The notes beneath the pieces were generated by a model. That model saw nothing but the letters and a program-made list of their open reading frames with translations. It made no database searches and had not been told where the DNA came from. The translations under genes and the position numbers were made by a program. DNA of 42,247 nucleotides from Mesorhizobium prunaredense (GTDB lineage Bacteria; Pseudomonadota; Alphaproteobacteria; Rhizobiales; Rhizobiaceae). Positions within the stretch are counted from its first letter, which is position 1, and each line of letters begins with the position of its first letter. The stretch is taken from assembly GCF_900156895.1 (NCBI RefSeq), contig NZ_FTPD01000001.1, forward strand, positions 411,362-453,608. The letters are read 5' to 3'. Below, one piece after another: positions 18,199 to 27,377 of the stretch.

Positions 18199-19010
18199 TC
18201 ACATCGAGAAATCGAAGCGATAGGTCGTCGATACGCCGATCGTGAACTGATCCCTTGAGCCGCGCTCCTTGACCAGGCTGGAATCGGCCGCCGGGCCCAT
18301 CAGCCGCGAATATTCGCCGAACAGGCTGGCCGTCATCGGCTCGGTCACTTTCCAGGTCACCGCGCCGCCGAGGCCCGCCGACTCGACGCCTCCGCCCGGT
18401 CGGTACTGGCTGAGGCCCGACGCTGCGGCTTCCTCGGCGTCGACGCCATAATAGGCGTCGAAATAGTCCGACGAGGCGAACGAAACGCGCGGCCCGCCCG
18501 AAATCCTGACCTCCGGCGTCACATCGTAGAATGCGTCGGCGGCGATGTCGGCGACGAAGCCGCTATGGGCGCGAACGCCGTGCCGCAAATCGGCGCGGGC
18601 GCGCACCCAGTCCAGAGGATAGAATTCGAAGAAGCCGCCTGCCTCGCCGCCCCAGCGCACCGGGTCAAGGCCTCTCAGCTCGTCGGCGTCGTCGCCATCG
18701 CGCGAAAACAGGATTTTTCCGGCCAGGCCGGCGCTGAAGCTGCCATCGTCGATCAACCCAGCGAGATGTTGTCGTTGCGCGAGGTGAAGCGGGCCGCAGG
18801 ACCGGCCTTGCCGAGCAAGATGATCGGCTGGGCGGTGAGTATATAGCTCTTGCTGCCTTCGAAATCGGGGGCGACCAGGCCGGTGGCGCCGACTGTCAGA
18901 TACCAATCGCCGGACATCCAGCCGAAAGCGCCCTCGCCGGCTTCGGCGAGACCGGGACCCCCAAATATGAAGGCGGCCAGAACCACCGGACTCGCTCGGA
19001 CAGAACGCAT
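18199..19010 (-). pseudogene. MipA/OmpV family outer-membrane protein, frameshifted
   Basis: The N-terminal half (MRSVRASPVVLAAFIFGGPG, signal peptide, then WYLTVGATGLVAPDFEGSKS) stops at TGA 18753-18755 after RNDNISLG. The C-terminal half, LIDDGSFSAGLAGKILFS to the final aromatic strand TTYRFDFSM, is in the next frame. Loss of one base near 18755 explains it: GGT-TTG-ATC-GAC would restore SLGLIDDG. Together they give about 270 residues, normal for the MipA/OmpV beta-barrel family, which includes MltA-interacting scaffold proteins. The end in Phe-x-Met is not the usual terminal Phe but fits a barrel strand. A sequencing error is possible. Confidence 0.85.
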
Positions 19011-19262
19011 CGTTACTCCATACGTCGAACACGTTGGCCGACACAACTAGCCTTCACCAGCCATGGCGCCCGCTCGGTAAAATTTGATTTAATATCCGTA
19101 ACATCGGCGGCATTGGTCGTACTGTGTGGCCCCACAAGATCCCCTCGGATCAAGACGGCTGGAACGCGCCAGCAGTTGCCATCCGGCTTTCCAGCCTGGA
19201 ATGTCTCGGCTGCTGTTGGAATTTGGCAATAGCCGTATCAGCCTTGGCCGCTCACCCGAGGG

Positions 19263-20168
19263 TTACAAATATTCGCGGACAAAGCTTCCCGCGCTGTGAA
19301 GGGTGCGGCGACCGGCACTCAATCCTGCATTCCAAACCGGCCAGGCGTGAATCATATGCGGCCAAATTTCGAGACCTACTTTGACGTCAGCCGCGCCAGC
19401 GGCTTGCGCGAGCCGAGTTGCGTCCGACAACAGCGTCTCGGCCGAACCGACTTGTATCAGCATTGGGGGAAATCCGCTCAAATCGGCGAACAACGGCGAG
19501 ATCAGGGGATCGCGCCGACCAACGCCATGGGGAACATAGGCGGTGGCCAGTTCCTCCAAATACGCCCGGTGGATGATAGGGTCGATCGCGTCCTTCGTTG
19601 ATAGTGTCGCGCCGGACATCGAGAGGTCCGTCCAGGGCGAAACCAGCCAAAGACATCGCGGCAACCGCTCCCCTGCCGCGCACAATATACTGACCAGGCA
19701 CAGGGTGAGGTTGCCGCCCGCACTGTCTCCGCCAACCACGATGCGATCCGGCGCGATCCCTTGCCGGCCCAGAAAGCGCCATGCGGTGAGTGCGTCTTCA
19801 TGTTGCGCAGGGAAAGGATGTTCCGGTGCGCGTCGATAGTCGATCGCGAGGGTGCGCATTCCCATTGCTCGACCTGCCTCGGTCACCATTCGACGATGAC
19901 TTTTGAGAGAGCCGGAGCAGTAGCCACCACCGTGGAAAAAGAGCAGAACCTTATCCCTGTCACTGCCGGGCGCTAGCGACCACTCTCCGTCGAGGCCGTC
20001 GAAAACCGCATCCTCGCATCTGATGTCGTCCGCGATCGGCCACACCGAACCAACCTCGTCGAGCCGTGCCCGGCGTTCGTCCCAGCCCACCGGTCGTGGC
20101 TTTGACGTCAACAACCTGCGGACGGCGTTGATCTCCGTCAGATCGAGGTGTTCGTCTACATCGCTCAT
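19263..20168 (-). CDS. Alpha/beta hydrolase, hormone-sensitive-lipase type
   Basis: A 301-residue cytosolic esterase. The oxyanion motif HGGGYCSGSLKSHRR lies near residue 78 and the nucleophile elbow GGDSAGGN near 148. The acid residue is probably the Glu in VGSAETLLSDA, where many relatives have Asp, and the base is in PHMIHAWP. The YRRAPEHPFPAQHEDALTAW block is diagnostic of family IV lipases. Substrates are likely short-chain esters. ATG 20168 follows a GAGGAAG ribosome site. Two 13-base direct repeats just upstream may be its operator. Genes on either side are unrelated, and it looks like an accessory insertion between ileS and ribF. Confidence 0.93.
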   Translation of the reverse strand: MSDVDEHLDLTEINAVRRLLTSKPRPVGWDERRARLDEVGSVWPIADDIRCEDAVFDGLDGEWSLAPGSDRDKVLLFFHGGGYCSGSLKSHRRMVTEAGRAMGMRTLAIDYRRAPEHPFPAQHEDALTAWRFLGRQGIAPDRIVVGGDSAGGNLTLCLVSILCAAGERLPRCLWLVSPWTDLSMSGATLSTKDAIDPIIHRAYLEELATAYVPHGVGRRDPLISPLFADLSGFPPMLIQVGSAETLLSDATRLAQAAGAADVKVGLEIWPHMIHAWPVWNAGLSAGRRTLHSAGSFVREYL

Positions 20169-20180
20169 TTTGCTTCCTCA

Positions 20181-20214
20181 GTCTCATCAAACGTAAAACT
20201 CGTCTCATCAAACG
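20181..20214. promoter_or_regulatory. Two 13-base direct repeats before the esterase, operator candidate
   Basis: GTCTCATCAAACG occurs at 20181-20193 and 20202-20214, exactly 21 bases apart (two helical turns), within 50 bases of the esterase start. The rest of the 322-base gap 20169-20490 shows no gene I can support. Confidence 0.4.
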
Positions 20215-20490
20215 CAAGAAAACGGCGGACAGCAGCGCTGGGAATTTTTCGTTACAATTGCGCGGTGGCGAATACAGGCAACGATAGGTCACCCGTATCC
20301 GCTCGTCATGGTTTAGCACTGCCCCACGCATGGTCGAATATTCCATCTGATATTTGGCCGCGCCGGGTCCAAAGCCAGGTCTGGCAAGCCGATCGCTCCG
20401 GGTGTGGCGCTCGCGGCCTGCTCGCTTTACGGGCAAGCCCATCAGCGTTAACATCCAAGCCGGCAAGGATAACCTTGAGGGAGAAAGGCG

Positions 20491-21045
20491 ATGACACTGC
20501 ACGGCGATGTCTTGAAAGATGCAATAGGTCAGACGCGTGCGAAATGGGGATGGTTCGTCGGGCTCGGCGTTCTGCTGCTGATCCTCGGCGGGATCGCCTT
20601 CGGCAATCTGTTCATCGCCACCGTCGCCTCGATCTATGTCGTCGGCTGGCTGATGCTGATGGCAGGAATCATCGAGATCATGCATGCCTTCGGCGTGAAG
20701 ACATGGACCCGGTTCTTCTACTGGCTGCTCAGCGGTCTTCTCTATGCCGTCGCCGGGTTCTTTGCCTTCTACAATCCGCTGCTGGCCTCGGCGGTGCTGA
20801 CCTTCCTGCTGGCGGTGGCCCTTCTCGCATCAGGCGTGCTCAGGGCCTGGGTCGGGTACAGGCACAGACCGGAAAAAGGCTGGGGCTGGCTGGTTGCGGC
20901 CGGCGTCATCAGCGCGCTGGCAGGCCTGGTCATCGCCATGGGCTGGCCAGTCAACAGCGTATGGGTGCTGGGGCTGTTTCTCGCCGTCGACCTGATCTTC
21001 CAGGGCTGGGCCTTCATTGCGATCGGCCTGGCCCTGAAAAAATAG
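20491..21045 (+). CDS. HdeD family (DUF308) membrane protein
   Basis: A 184-residue protein with six predicted membrane segments in three pairs, for example WFVGLGVLLLILGGIAFGNL, ATVASIYVVGWLMLMAGIIE and FFYWLLSGLLYAVAGFFAFY. This is the HdeD/DUF308 layout. In E. coli HdeD contributes to acid resistance at high cell density; the molecular role is not known. ATG 20491 follows a purine-rich GAGGGAGAAAGG. It converges on ribF, with the tandem palindromes at 21053-21150 between. Confidence 0.9.
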   Translation: MTLHGDVLKDAIGQTRAKWGWFVGLGVLLLILGGIAFGNLFIATVASIYVVGWLMLMAGIIEIMHAFGVKTWTRFFYWLLSGLLYAVAGFFAFYNPLLASAVLTFLLAVALLASGVLRAWVGYRHRPEKGWGWLVAAGVISALAGLVIAMGWPVNSVWVLGLFLAVDLIFQGWAFIAIGLALKK

Positions 21046-21052
21046 GTCCTTA

Positions 21053-21150
21053 GATCTTGTCCGAAAATCGGTTCCCACTTTTCGGGATCATGCTTTGTTT
21101 TGGCATGATCTTGTCCGAAAACCGGTTCCCACTTTTCGGGATCATGCTTT
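21053..21150. repeat. Tandem pair of 44-base palindromic repeats
   Basis: Copies at 21053-21096 and 21107-21150, 54 bases apart, differ at one position by eye. Each reads GATCTTGTCCGAAAA, GGTTCCCACTTTTCGG and GATCATGCTTT; GTCCGAAAA pairs with TTTTCGG. The second overlaps the ribF stop codon. Placed between converging genes, they may end transcription from both sides. Confidence 0.9.
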
Positions 21151-22132
21151 AGAAAGCAATAGCCGCGTCGAGCTCTGAAAGCGGGCTGATGCCGGCAAGC
21201 AGCGCCCTCGCCTCGGCCTCGTCGCGTTTCATCTGCGCGACCAGCGCGTCGAGCCCGTCGAACCTCACCTCGGCGCGCAGGAAACCGAAGAAGGACACCG
21301 CGCATATCTCGCCGTAGAGATCGCCGGAGAAGTCGAAGACGAAGGTTTCCAGAAGCGGCGCGCCGTTGTCATCGACGGTCGGGCGGCGGCCGAAGCTGGC
21401 AACGCCATCATGAAGCGTGCCGTCGGCGCGGCGGAAGCGGACGGCGTAAATCCCTTCCCTCAGAGTGGCTTCCGGCGAAAGCCTCATATTGGCGGTTGGA
21501 AAGCCGAGCGTCCGGCCTAGCTGCTGGCCGCCGATCACCTCGCTCTCGACCGTGAAGCGATAGCCGAGCAGGCCGGCGGCCTCGGCCACCGCGCCTTCGC
21601 ACAGCAGCGCGCGGATTCGGCTCGACGACACCACCTCGGCGCCTTCGTCGCGAAAGGCGTCGACCAAGGTGACGCCGAAGCCGTGGCGTTCCCCGGCCGC
21701 CATCAGATAGGCCGGGCCACCTTGCCTGTCCTTGCCGAAGTGAAAGTCGAAGCCGGTCACGGCGTGAATGATGCCGAGATTCCTGTCAAGCACGTCGGTC
21801 ACGAACGCTTCCGCCGACAGTGCGGCGAAGTCGCGCGTGAACGGCTGCTCGACGAGTGCGGCAAAGCCCAGATGCGACAGCAGCCGTGCCTTCATCGGCG
21901 GCGGCGTCAGCACGAACAGCGGTATCTCGGGCCGGAACACCTTTCTCGGATGCGGCTCGAAGGTCAGCACCAGAGCCGGCGCGCCGCGCCGGCGGGCCTC
22001 GGCAAGCGCGCGCTCGAGCACGGCCTGGTGGCCGCGGTGCACGCCGTCGAAATTGCCGATCGCCACCACGCCACCCCGCAAATGGGCCGGCAGCGGCGAG
22101 ATTGCAGAAACGCGTTCGAAGGCTTGCGTCAT
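21149..22132 (-). CDS. ribF: Bifunctional riboflavin kinase/FAD synthetase
   Basis: A 327-residue cytosolic enzyme making FMN from riboflavin and then FAD. The N-terminal nucleotidyltransferase domain has VVAIGNFDGVHRGHQAVLER and the SSRIRALL segment near residue 185; the C-terminal kinase domain has RTLGFPTANMRLSPEATLRE, GVASFGRRPTVD and ETFVFDFSGDLYGE. All expected motifs are present. It lies 26 bases downstream of the HAD hydrolase gene on the same strand, a conserved pairing in alphaproteobacteria (from memory), so they are probably co-transcribed. Confidence 0.97.
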   Translation of the reverse strand: MTQAFERVSAISPLPAHLRGGVVAIGNFDGVHRGHQAVLERALAEARRRGAPALVLTFEPHPRKVFRPEIPLFVLTPPPMKARLLSHLGFAALVEQPFTRDFAALSAEAFVTDVLDRNLGIIHAVTGFDFHFGKDRQGGPAYLMAAGERHGFGVTLVDAFRDEGAEVVSSSRIRALLCEGAVAEAAGLLGYRFTVESEVIGGQQLGRTLGFPTANMRLSPEATLREGIYAVRFRRADGTLHDGVASFGRRPTVDDNGAPLLETFVFDFSGDLYGEICAVSFFGFLRAEVRFDGLDALVAQMKRDEAEARALLAGISPLSELDAAIAF

Positions 22133-22158
22133 TTCGAGGCTTCCGTCATCGAGCGAGC

Positions 22159-23019
22159 CTACTGCAGTCTCGGAATGACCGCGACCGGCCGGTAGCCGTG
22201 CCTTTCCAGAAAGGCGATCAGCCTGGCCGGATCCGGTTGTTGCGGATCGCCGTAGTCGCGGGCATGGATGCCGCCCGACACGTAGAGCACGTCGAAGCCA
22301 TTGTCGGCAGCACCCTTGATATCGGTCATCATGCCGTCGCCGATAGCCAGCACGTCCGAGCGCTCGACCGGGCGGCCGAGCAGGTCGGCGATCTCCTTCA
22401 TCGCGACGTCATAGACCGGGGCATAAGGTTTTCCGGCGATCAGCGTGCGCCCGCCGAGTTGGGCATAGTCGCGGGCCAGGGCCCCGGCGCACCAGATCAT
22501 CCGCTCGCCGCGCTCGACCACGATATCGGGATTGGCGCAGATGAAGGGCAGGTTCCTGGCGCGCAGCCGCCGCAGAAGATCGGCGTAGTCCTCCGGCTTC
22601 TCGACCTCGTCGTCGAATAGCCCGGTGCAGACCACGCCGGACGCCTCGAACTCCTCGACCAGTTCGACATCAAGCCCGTCATAGAGCGTGAAATCGCGAT
22701 CGGCGCCAATGTGGAAGATCTTTCGCGGGCCCTCCAGGATCAGATCGCGGGTCACGTCACCGGAGGTTACGACGCGGTCATAGGCCGCCGAGGGGACGCC
22801 GATCGCATTCATCTGCACCACCACATCGGCGCTGCGCCGCGGCGAATTGGTGATCAGCACGACAGGCATCTTCGCCTCGCGCGCAGTGGCCAGCGCCAGA
22901 GCCGCGGCCGGAAAATGCCGTTCGCCATTGTGGACCACACCCCAGACGTCGCAAAGAATGGCACCATAGGCTCCCGACAAATCCGCAAGCGAGCCGATGA
23001 TATCGGGCGAGTCCGCCAT
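22159..23019 (-). CDS. TIGR01459-type HAD-IIA hydrolase
   Basis: A 286-residue HAD-superfamily phosphatase of the NagD-like class IIA. Motif I is CDVWGVVHNGERHF (nucleophile Asp in CDVWG), motif II is LITNSPR, and the late motif IAIGDGMMTDIKGAADNGFD supplies the metal-binding Asp residues. This alphaproteobacterial group, lying beside ribF, has no settled substrate; a role in flavin or nucleotide-related phosphate removal is only a guess from its neighbour. ATG 23019 is chosen because MADSPDIIGSLADL starts just before the domain; ATG 23031 is also possible. Confidence 0.92.
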   Translation of the reverse strand: MADSPDIIGSLADLSGAYGAILCDVWGVVHNGERHFPAAALALATAREAKMPVVLITNSPRRSADVVVQMNAIGVPSAAYDRVVTSGDVTRDLILEGPRKIFHIGADRDFTLYDGLDVELVEEFEASGVVCTGLFDDEVEKPEDYADLLRRLRARNLPFICANPDIVVERGERMIWCAGALARDYAQLGGRTLIAGKPYAPVYDVAMKEIADLLGRPVERSDVLAIGDGMMTDIKGAADNGFDVLYVSGGIHARDYGDPQQPDPARLIAFLERHGYRPVAVIPRLQ

Positions 23020-23122
23020 ATCGTTTCCCATATCATGATGGTTGCGAGCATCGCCGCCGACGGTCCGCCGCGGCAGGTTCGCATTAACCGAAGCTCTTGA
23101 CCCTGTCACCAGCTTTCACATT

Positions 23123-23156
23123 TTTCAGGATTGCCCTGGTTTCAGGATTGCCTTGG
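23123..23156. repeat. 17-base tandem duplication
   Basis: TTTCAGGATTGCCCTGG is followed directly by TTTCAGGATTGCCTTGG, one mismatch. It lies in the 310-base gap 23020-23329 between the HAD hydrolase gene and the TadG-like gene, where I see no gene. Confidence 0.7.
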
Positions 23157-23329
23157 CAATGACAAAGGCAAGCGCGCAAGCCGCTCTTGCCGAGGCTTCA
23201 CCCATTCTGAGGGCTTCGGCGGGCGGTCCAGCCGCGCGCAGCAATGCCGGCATCGGCGGCGTGGTTAACGAGCTCTGAAAAAGTGTGCCGACGTTGGACG
23301 TTTTTCAGCAATCTGAAATTTAAGGATTG

Positions 23330-25318
23330 ATGGCATTTTCGCCGACTAGGGGTTCTGGCGGGGTGCTGAAGACAATGATCCGAAAATTCGGTAGGGACCG
23401 GCGTGGCAACTATACGCTGATGACGGCCATTACGATGGTGCCGCTCATGGGCGGTTTGGCGCTCAGCGTCGATTTCTCAGAACTGCTTCGCCAGAAGCAC
23501 GATACGTTGAATGCCCTGGACGCCGCCGGCCTCGCCACCGCTCAGCAGATCGTCTCTGGCGCAACCGACGACGCCGCCAAGGCCTATGCCAAGACTTTCT
23601 TCGAAGCCAATCTCGGCCCCGTCGATCCGGCCGATACACTGCTTACCGTCACCCTGCCCAACAGCAATGCGGGTGGCGGCACGTTGAAGCTCTGCAGTAC
23701 CCTGACGTATAAGCCCTATTTTCTGCCGGCTGCCGCCATGCTAACGAGCGGTACAACCTTCACGGCGTGCTCGGAAATCCGCCTCAAGAACACGCTGGAA
23801 GTAGCTCTTGTGCTCGACAATTCCGGCTCGATGAACGAGCTCGGTTCCGGCACCGGCGCGAAGCGAATAGACCTGCTGAAGACTGCCGCCAAGCAGCTTG
23901 TCGATACGCTGGCGCTGCAGGCACAGCAGATGAAGCAGGTCAGCAAGCCGGTGCAGTTCTCCCTCGTGCCGTTCGCTGCTTCGGTCAATGTCGGTCCCAC
24001 GCGTGACCAAGATAGCTGGATGGACCAGGACGGCATTTCCCCGATCCAGCACGAGGATTTCGACTGGACGAAGATGACCGCCGCCAACGATCCGGACAAA
24101 TACGCCGAGAAGTTCAACGGCGTCTGGTACAAGCGCGGCGCCGGCTGGGGCGAAACCCAGGATCAACCACTGACCCGCTTCAGCCTCTACGCCGACATCA
24201 CCGTCGAGTCCGGTCGCGAAGAAGTGCCCAACACCAAGCAATATATCTGCGACACCTATAACAAAAAAGGTAACTGCAGCAGCGGCCACTGGACCACCCC
24301 AGAATATATCTACACCACCAGCCGCTATGCGAGCTGGCAGGGTTGCGTGGAGGCGAGGCCGCACCCGTATAATAACGACGATACGACGCCTGATACCGCC
24401 ACACCTGCCACGCTGTTCGTGCCGATGTTTGCACCGGACGAGGCTGGCACCCTCTGGCTCGATTTCAACCGTGACGGCGCTAACGACGTGACCTATCTGT
24501 CCTATGGCTACGGCAACAACTGGTGGGCCGACTGGCCCTACACCGCAAATCCGACCGCATCCGAGCGGCAGTCGGACATGCGCAAGTATTTCCTGGTCAA
24601 ACCTTACGGCTCGAAGTCGGCCGCCTCGGGCGACGGCCCGAATGCGTCCTGCACGACCAACCCGATCACACCGCTCAAAGACGTGAGCCAGATTGCGCAG
24701 AAAGAGGAGATCAACAACGCCATCGACGCCATGGCTCCGAACGGCAACACAAACGTGCCGGAAGGCCTTGCCTGGGGCTGGCGGACGGTGTCGAGCAATG
24801 AACCTTTCACCGAGGGCCGGCCGAACGCCGAAAGGGGCAACGACAAAGTGGTCATCGTGCTGACCGACGGCGCCAATACATACAGCGCCGTCAGCGACAG
24901 CGGCTATGCCAACAACAGGTCGACCTATGCCGCTTACGGTTACACCGGCCTGACATATCCAGGGTCTGGAAGCGTAACGCGCCTGTTCATGAACACAAGC
25001 ACCGACATCGGCAAGACGACCTATACCGGCGCCAACTACACCGCCGCGCTGGACGAGCAGATGCAGACCCTTTGCGCCAACGCGAAGAAATCGAACGTTC
25101 TCGTCATGACCGTTGCGCTCGACCTGTCGACCAGCGATGCCGGCGACAAGAAAGCACTCGACGCGCTGAAGGCCTGCTCCTCGGACTCGCGCTTCCGCAA
25201 GGATCCCACCGATCCGACCAAACCGGCCAAGCTTTTCTGGAACGCGACCGGAGCGACGCTGTCGGACAATTTCAAGGAAATCGCCAACGAATTGTCGAAC
25301 CTGCGCATCGTCGGCTGA
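23330..25318 (+). CDS. TadG-like pilus assembly protein with von Willebrand domain
   Basis: A 662-residue membrane-anchored protein. After a basic stretch (KFGRDRRGNYTLM) comes one hydrophobic helix (TAITMVPLMGGLALSVDF) of TadE/TadG type. A von Willebrand A domain then starts at EVALVLDNSGSMNELG, whose DNSGS is the MIDAS metal site, and resumes near residue 500 with VVIVLTDGANTY. A large insertion of about 250 residues between, with many Tyr, Trp and Cys, splits the domain. Tad pili mediate attachment, but no other tad gene is in the window, so it is an orphan. Start is unsure: ATG 23330, GTG 23363 or ATG 23375 (MIRKFGRD). Confidence 0.88.
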   Translation: MAFSPTRGSGGVLKTMIRKFGRDRRGNYTLMTAITMVPLMGGLALSVDFSELLRQKHDTLNALDAAGLATAQQIVSGATDDAAKAYAKTFFEANLGPVDPADTLLTVTLPNSNAGGGTLKLCSTLTYKPYFLPAAAMLTSGTTFTACSEIRLKNTLEVALVLDNSGSMNELGSGTGAKRIDLLKTAAKQLVDTLALQAQQMKQVSKPVQFSLVPFAASVNVGPTRDQDSWMDQDGISPIQHEDFDWTKMTAANDPDKYAEKFNGVWYKRGAGWGETQDQPLTRFSLYADITVESGREEVPNTKQYICDTYNKKGNCSSGHWTTPEYIYTTSRYASWQGCVEARPHPYNNDDTTPDTATPATLFVPMFAPDEAGTLWLDFNRDGANDVTYLSYGYGNNWWADWPYTANPTASERQSDMRKYFLVKPYGSKSAASGDGPNASCTTNPITPLKDVSQIAQKEEINNAIDAMAPNGNTNVPEGLAWGWRTVSSNEPFTEGRPNAERGNDKVVIVLTDGANTYSAVSDSGYANNRSTYAAYGYTGLTYPGSGSVTRLFMNTSTDIGKTTYTGANYTAALDEQMQTLCANAKKSNVLVMTVALDLSTSDAGDKKALDALKACSSDSRFRKDPTDPTKPAKLFWNATGATLSDNFKEIANELSNLRIVG

Positions 25319-25466
25319 CCCCCACCCTAACCCTCCCAACAAGGGGGAGGGAACGCTGCCGCGCGCCTTTAACTTCCCCTTTGGCGCCGAAAGGCAGGCA
25401 ATCTGCCGAGGTCAGCGCCAACGGAAGTCTCCCTCCCCCTTGTGGGGAGGGGCTAGGGATGGGGGT
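25318..25466. repeat. Large palindromic intergenic repeat
   Basis: Outer arms ACCCCCACCCTAACCCTCCC and CTAGGGATGGGGGT are near-inverted copies; nested hairpins CCCTCCCAACAAGGGGGAGGG and CTCCCCCTTGTGGGGAG sit inside, and TTGGCGC/GCGCCAA flank the centre. The overall design is like the repeat at 2087-2260. It separates converging genes. The remaining gap to 25558 holds no gene. Confidence 0.8.
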
Positions 25467-25558
25467 ACATCGTAGAGCGAAAGCCTCGACGGCGATCTCC
25501 CCCGCGTGAGGAGATGTCCGGATGGCGACCGACACGTGGCGCCAAATGCCGCTTACGC

Positions 25559-26386
25559 CTACATCGGCCGCCGGTCCGGCTGCGCCCGCTCCGGTTCGAC
25601 CAGCCTGCGATAGAGATGCCAGGTCGCATGGCCAAGCACGGGCATGACGACGGCGAGCCCGGCAAACAGCGGGATCGAGCCGATGACCAGCAGCACGGCG
25701 ACCATCAGGCCCCACAGCGCCATCTGCAGCGGGTTTGTCATCACCGCCCGTGCCGAGGTCTCGATCGCCGAGACCGCGCCGACATCGCGGTCGAGCAGCA
25801 GCGGGAAAGCGACGACGGTCGTCGCCAGCACGATCGCGGCGAAGACGAAGCCCGCCGCATTGCCGAGCAGGATCAGCGTCCAGCCTTTGGGCGTTGTCAG
25901 CACCTCGTGCACAAAGCCACCGATCGAGGCCGGCGGCTGAGCGCCGAACAGGCTGGTGTAGATCGATTGCGCGGTGAACAGCCAGAGCAGGAACAGTGCC
26001 ACCAGCATGATGCCGATGACCGCGATCGCCGGCAGCGCCGGCGAGTGGCGCACCTCAAGTGCGTGCCACCAGGACGTGTCCATGCCGAGTTCGCGGCGGC
26101 GGCTGATCTCGTAGAGCCCGATCGCGGCGAATGGTCCAAGCAGGGCGAAGCCGGACATCAGCGGGTAAAGCAGCTGGATGGCGTAGGCGCCGGATGTCGT
26201 CCACTGCGCCAGGATCAATCCGACCACCGGATAGATCAGGCACATGAAGACGTAATGCGATGGCTTTGCCCAAAAGTCGTCGACGCCGAGCCGCAGCACA
26301 TCGATCAGGTCCGTCGTGGTGATGCGGCGCACCCTGGGCTGCACGTGCATTCCACGCGCGTCCGACATGACATGAAAGCTGGCCAT
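25559..26386 (-). CDS. DUF2189 family integral membrane protein
   Basis: A 275-residue protein. The cytosolic start (VRRITTTDLIDVLRLGVDDF, then WAKPSHYVFMCLIYPVVGLI) is the typical DUF2189 opening, followed by about six membrane segments (for example PALPAIAVIGIMLVALFLLW and NPLQMALWGLMVAVLLVIGS). Function is unknown; some relatives sit near cytochrome oxidase genes. ATG 26386 has GGGAG eight bases upstream and beats the ATG at 26392. It is an isolated minus-strand gene. Confidence 0.9.
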   Translation of the reverse strand: MASFHVMSDARGMHVQPRVRRITTTDLIDVLRLGVDDFWAKPSHYVFMCLIYPVVGLILAQWTTSGAYAIQLLYPLMSGFALLGPFAAIGLYEISRRRELGMDTSWWHALEVRHSPALPAIAVIGIMLVALFLLWLFTAQSIYTSLFGAQPPASIGGFVHEVLTTPKGWTLILLGNAAGFVFAAIVLATTVVAFPLLLDRDVGAVSAIETSARAVMTNPLQMALWGLMVAVLLVIGSIPLFAGLAVVMPVLGHATWHLYRRLVEPERAQPDRRPM

Positions 26387-26582
26387 ACCCATTCTCCCGT
26401 ATTCAAGGGGGCGGCCACCGCCAGGATGGCCGCCCGTAGCTGCCAGTTCAAGTGCGATGGCATGATAGCCGAATTCGATGTGCTTGTCGCGAATCGGGTG
26501 GGGTTGAGCAAGTGCGGCGCGGCACAGGGCGCATCCGTGCCGCGCCGCTGGCGTGTCTAAAGCGCGTCGTGGCTGAATGGCA

Positions 26583-27287
26583 TTAGCCACCAGATCGTTC
26601 AATCACCTCGGCCAGCGGAACGTGGCCAAGGCAGGCACCCGAACCCGCCGGCGTTTCGCCGTCCTCGATGGCCTGTGCGTATCGTACGTCCGGATCGCTT
26701 TCGATCCTGCCGCGCAAGGCGGCCAGTTTGGGGTAAGCCGCCCCGTCGACCGCCTGGTGGAATTCCGCCCAACGGGCCACGCCGATCAGCGTGGTATCGG
26801 CAAGCGTCAGGCGGTCGCCGACCAGAAAGTCGGTGTCGCCGATCATCGCCTCAAGCCGGTCGTGGCGTTCGGCAACGGCCTGGCGGCCAAAGTCACGCAA
26901 GGTCGCCAGCAGGGCCGGTTCGGCCGATTCCATTTCATACGCAGCCCAGAGCGGTGTGAAAGCGGCGGTGAAACCGGTGTTCACGAAAGCCATCAGCTGA
27001 TGCATCCGGTCGGCTTCCGGCGAGCGCGGGTCGAAGCTGATGCGACGTTGCGTGTCGCGGGCTTCGAGCCAAGCGGCAATCGCCATGGTCTCGGTGAGCG
27101 CCCTGCCTTCGTCGGTGATCATCACCGGCGTTTCCTGACGGCCGTTGATGCGGGCATAGGCGTCGTTCTTCATTTCAGTGAGCATATCGACGCGGCACAG
27201 GCGGTAGGGCTGTCCGAGGCGTTCAAAAGCAGCGACGAGCCCCATCGAACTTCCCGCCGGGACGCCGTAAAGGAGGATAGGTTCCAT
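26583..27287 (-). CDS. Glutathione S-transferase family protein
   Basis: A 234-residue cytosolic protein. The N-terminal thioredoxin-like domain starts MEPILLYGVPAGSSMGLVAA, with Ser in the usual active-site position; ETPVMITDEGRALTETMAIA is the conserved cis-Pro and glutathione gamma-glutamyl site. The C-terminal all-helical domain contains FLVGDRLTLADTTLIGVARW, the N-capping box of the family. Likely conjugates or reduces electrophiles with glutathione. AGGAGG lies upstream of ATG 27287. The HxlR-type regulator starts 141 bases away in the other direction and probably controls it. Confidence 0.93.
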   Translation of the reverse strand: MEPILLYGVPAGSSMGLVAAFERLGQPYRLCRVDMLTEMKNDAYARINGRQETPVMITDEGRALTETMAIAAWLEARDTQRRISFDPRSPEADRMHQLMAFVNTGFTAAFTPLWAAYEMESAEPALLATLRDFGRQAVAERHDRLEAMIGDTDFLVGDRLTLADTTLIGVARWAEFHQAVDGAAYPKLAALRGRIESDPDVRYAQAIEDGETPAGSGACLGHVPLAEVIERSGG

Positions 27288-27377
27288 TTGTTTGTCTCTT
27301 CCATGTTTAGGGATCACGCTGCGCAGCGAAGCTTGACCCTAAACGCTGGTCGTCCCATGTAAATTACGCACTATTCT

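Noticed and set aside
23741..25342. 533-codon minus-strand frame opposite the TadG-like gene
   Set aside because: Shadow; the plus strand has clear TadG and von Willebrand motifs.
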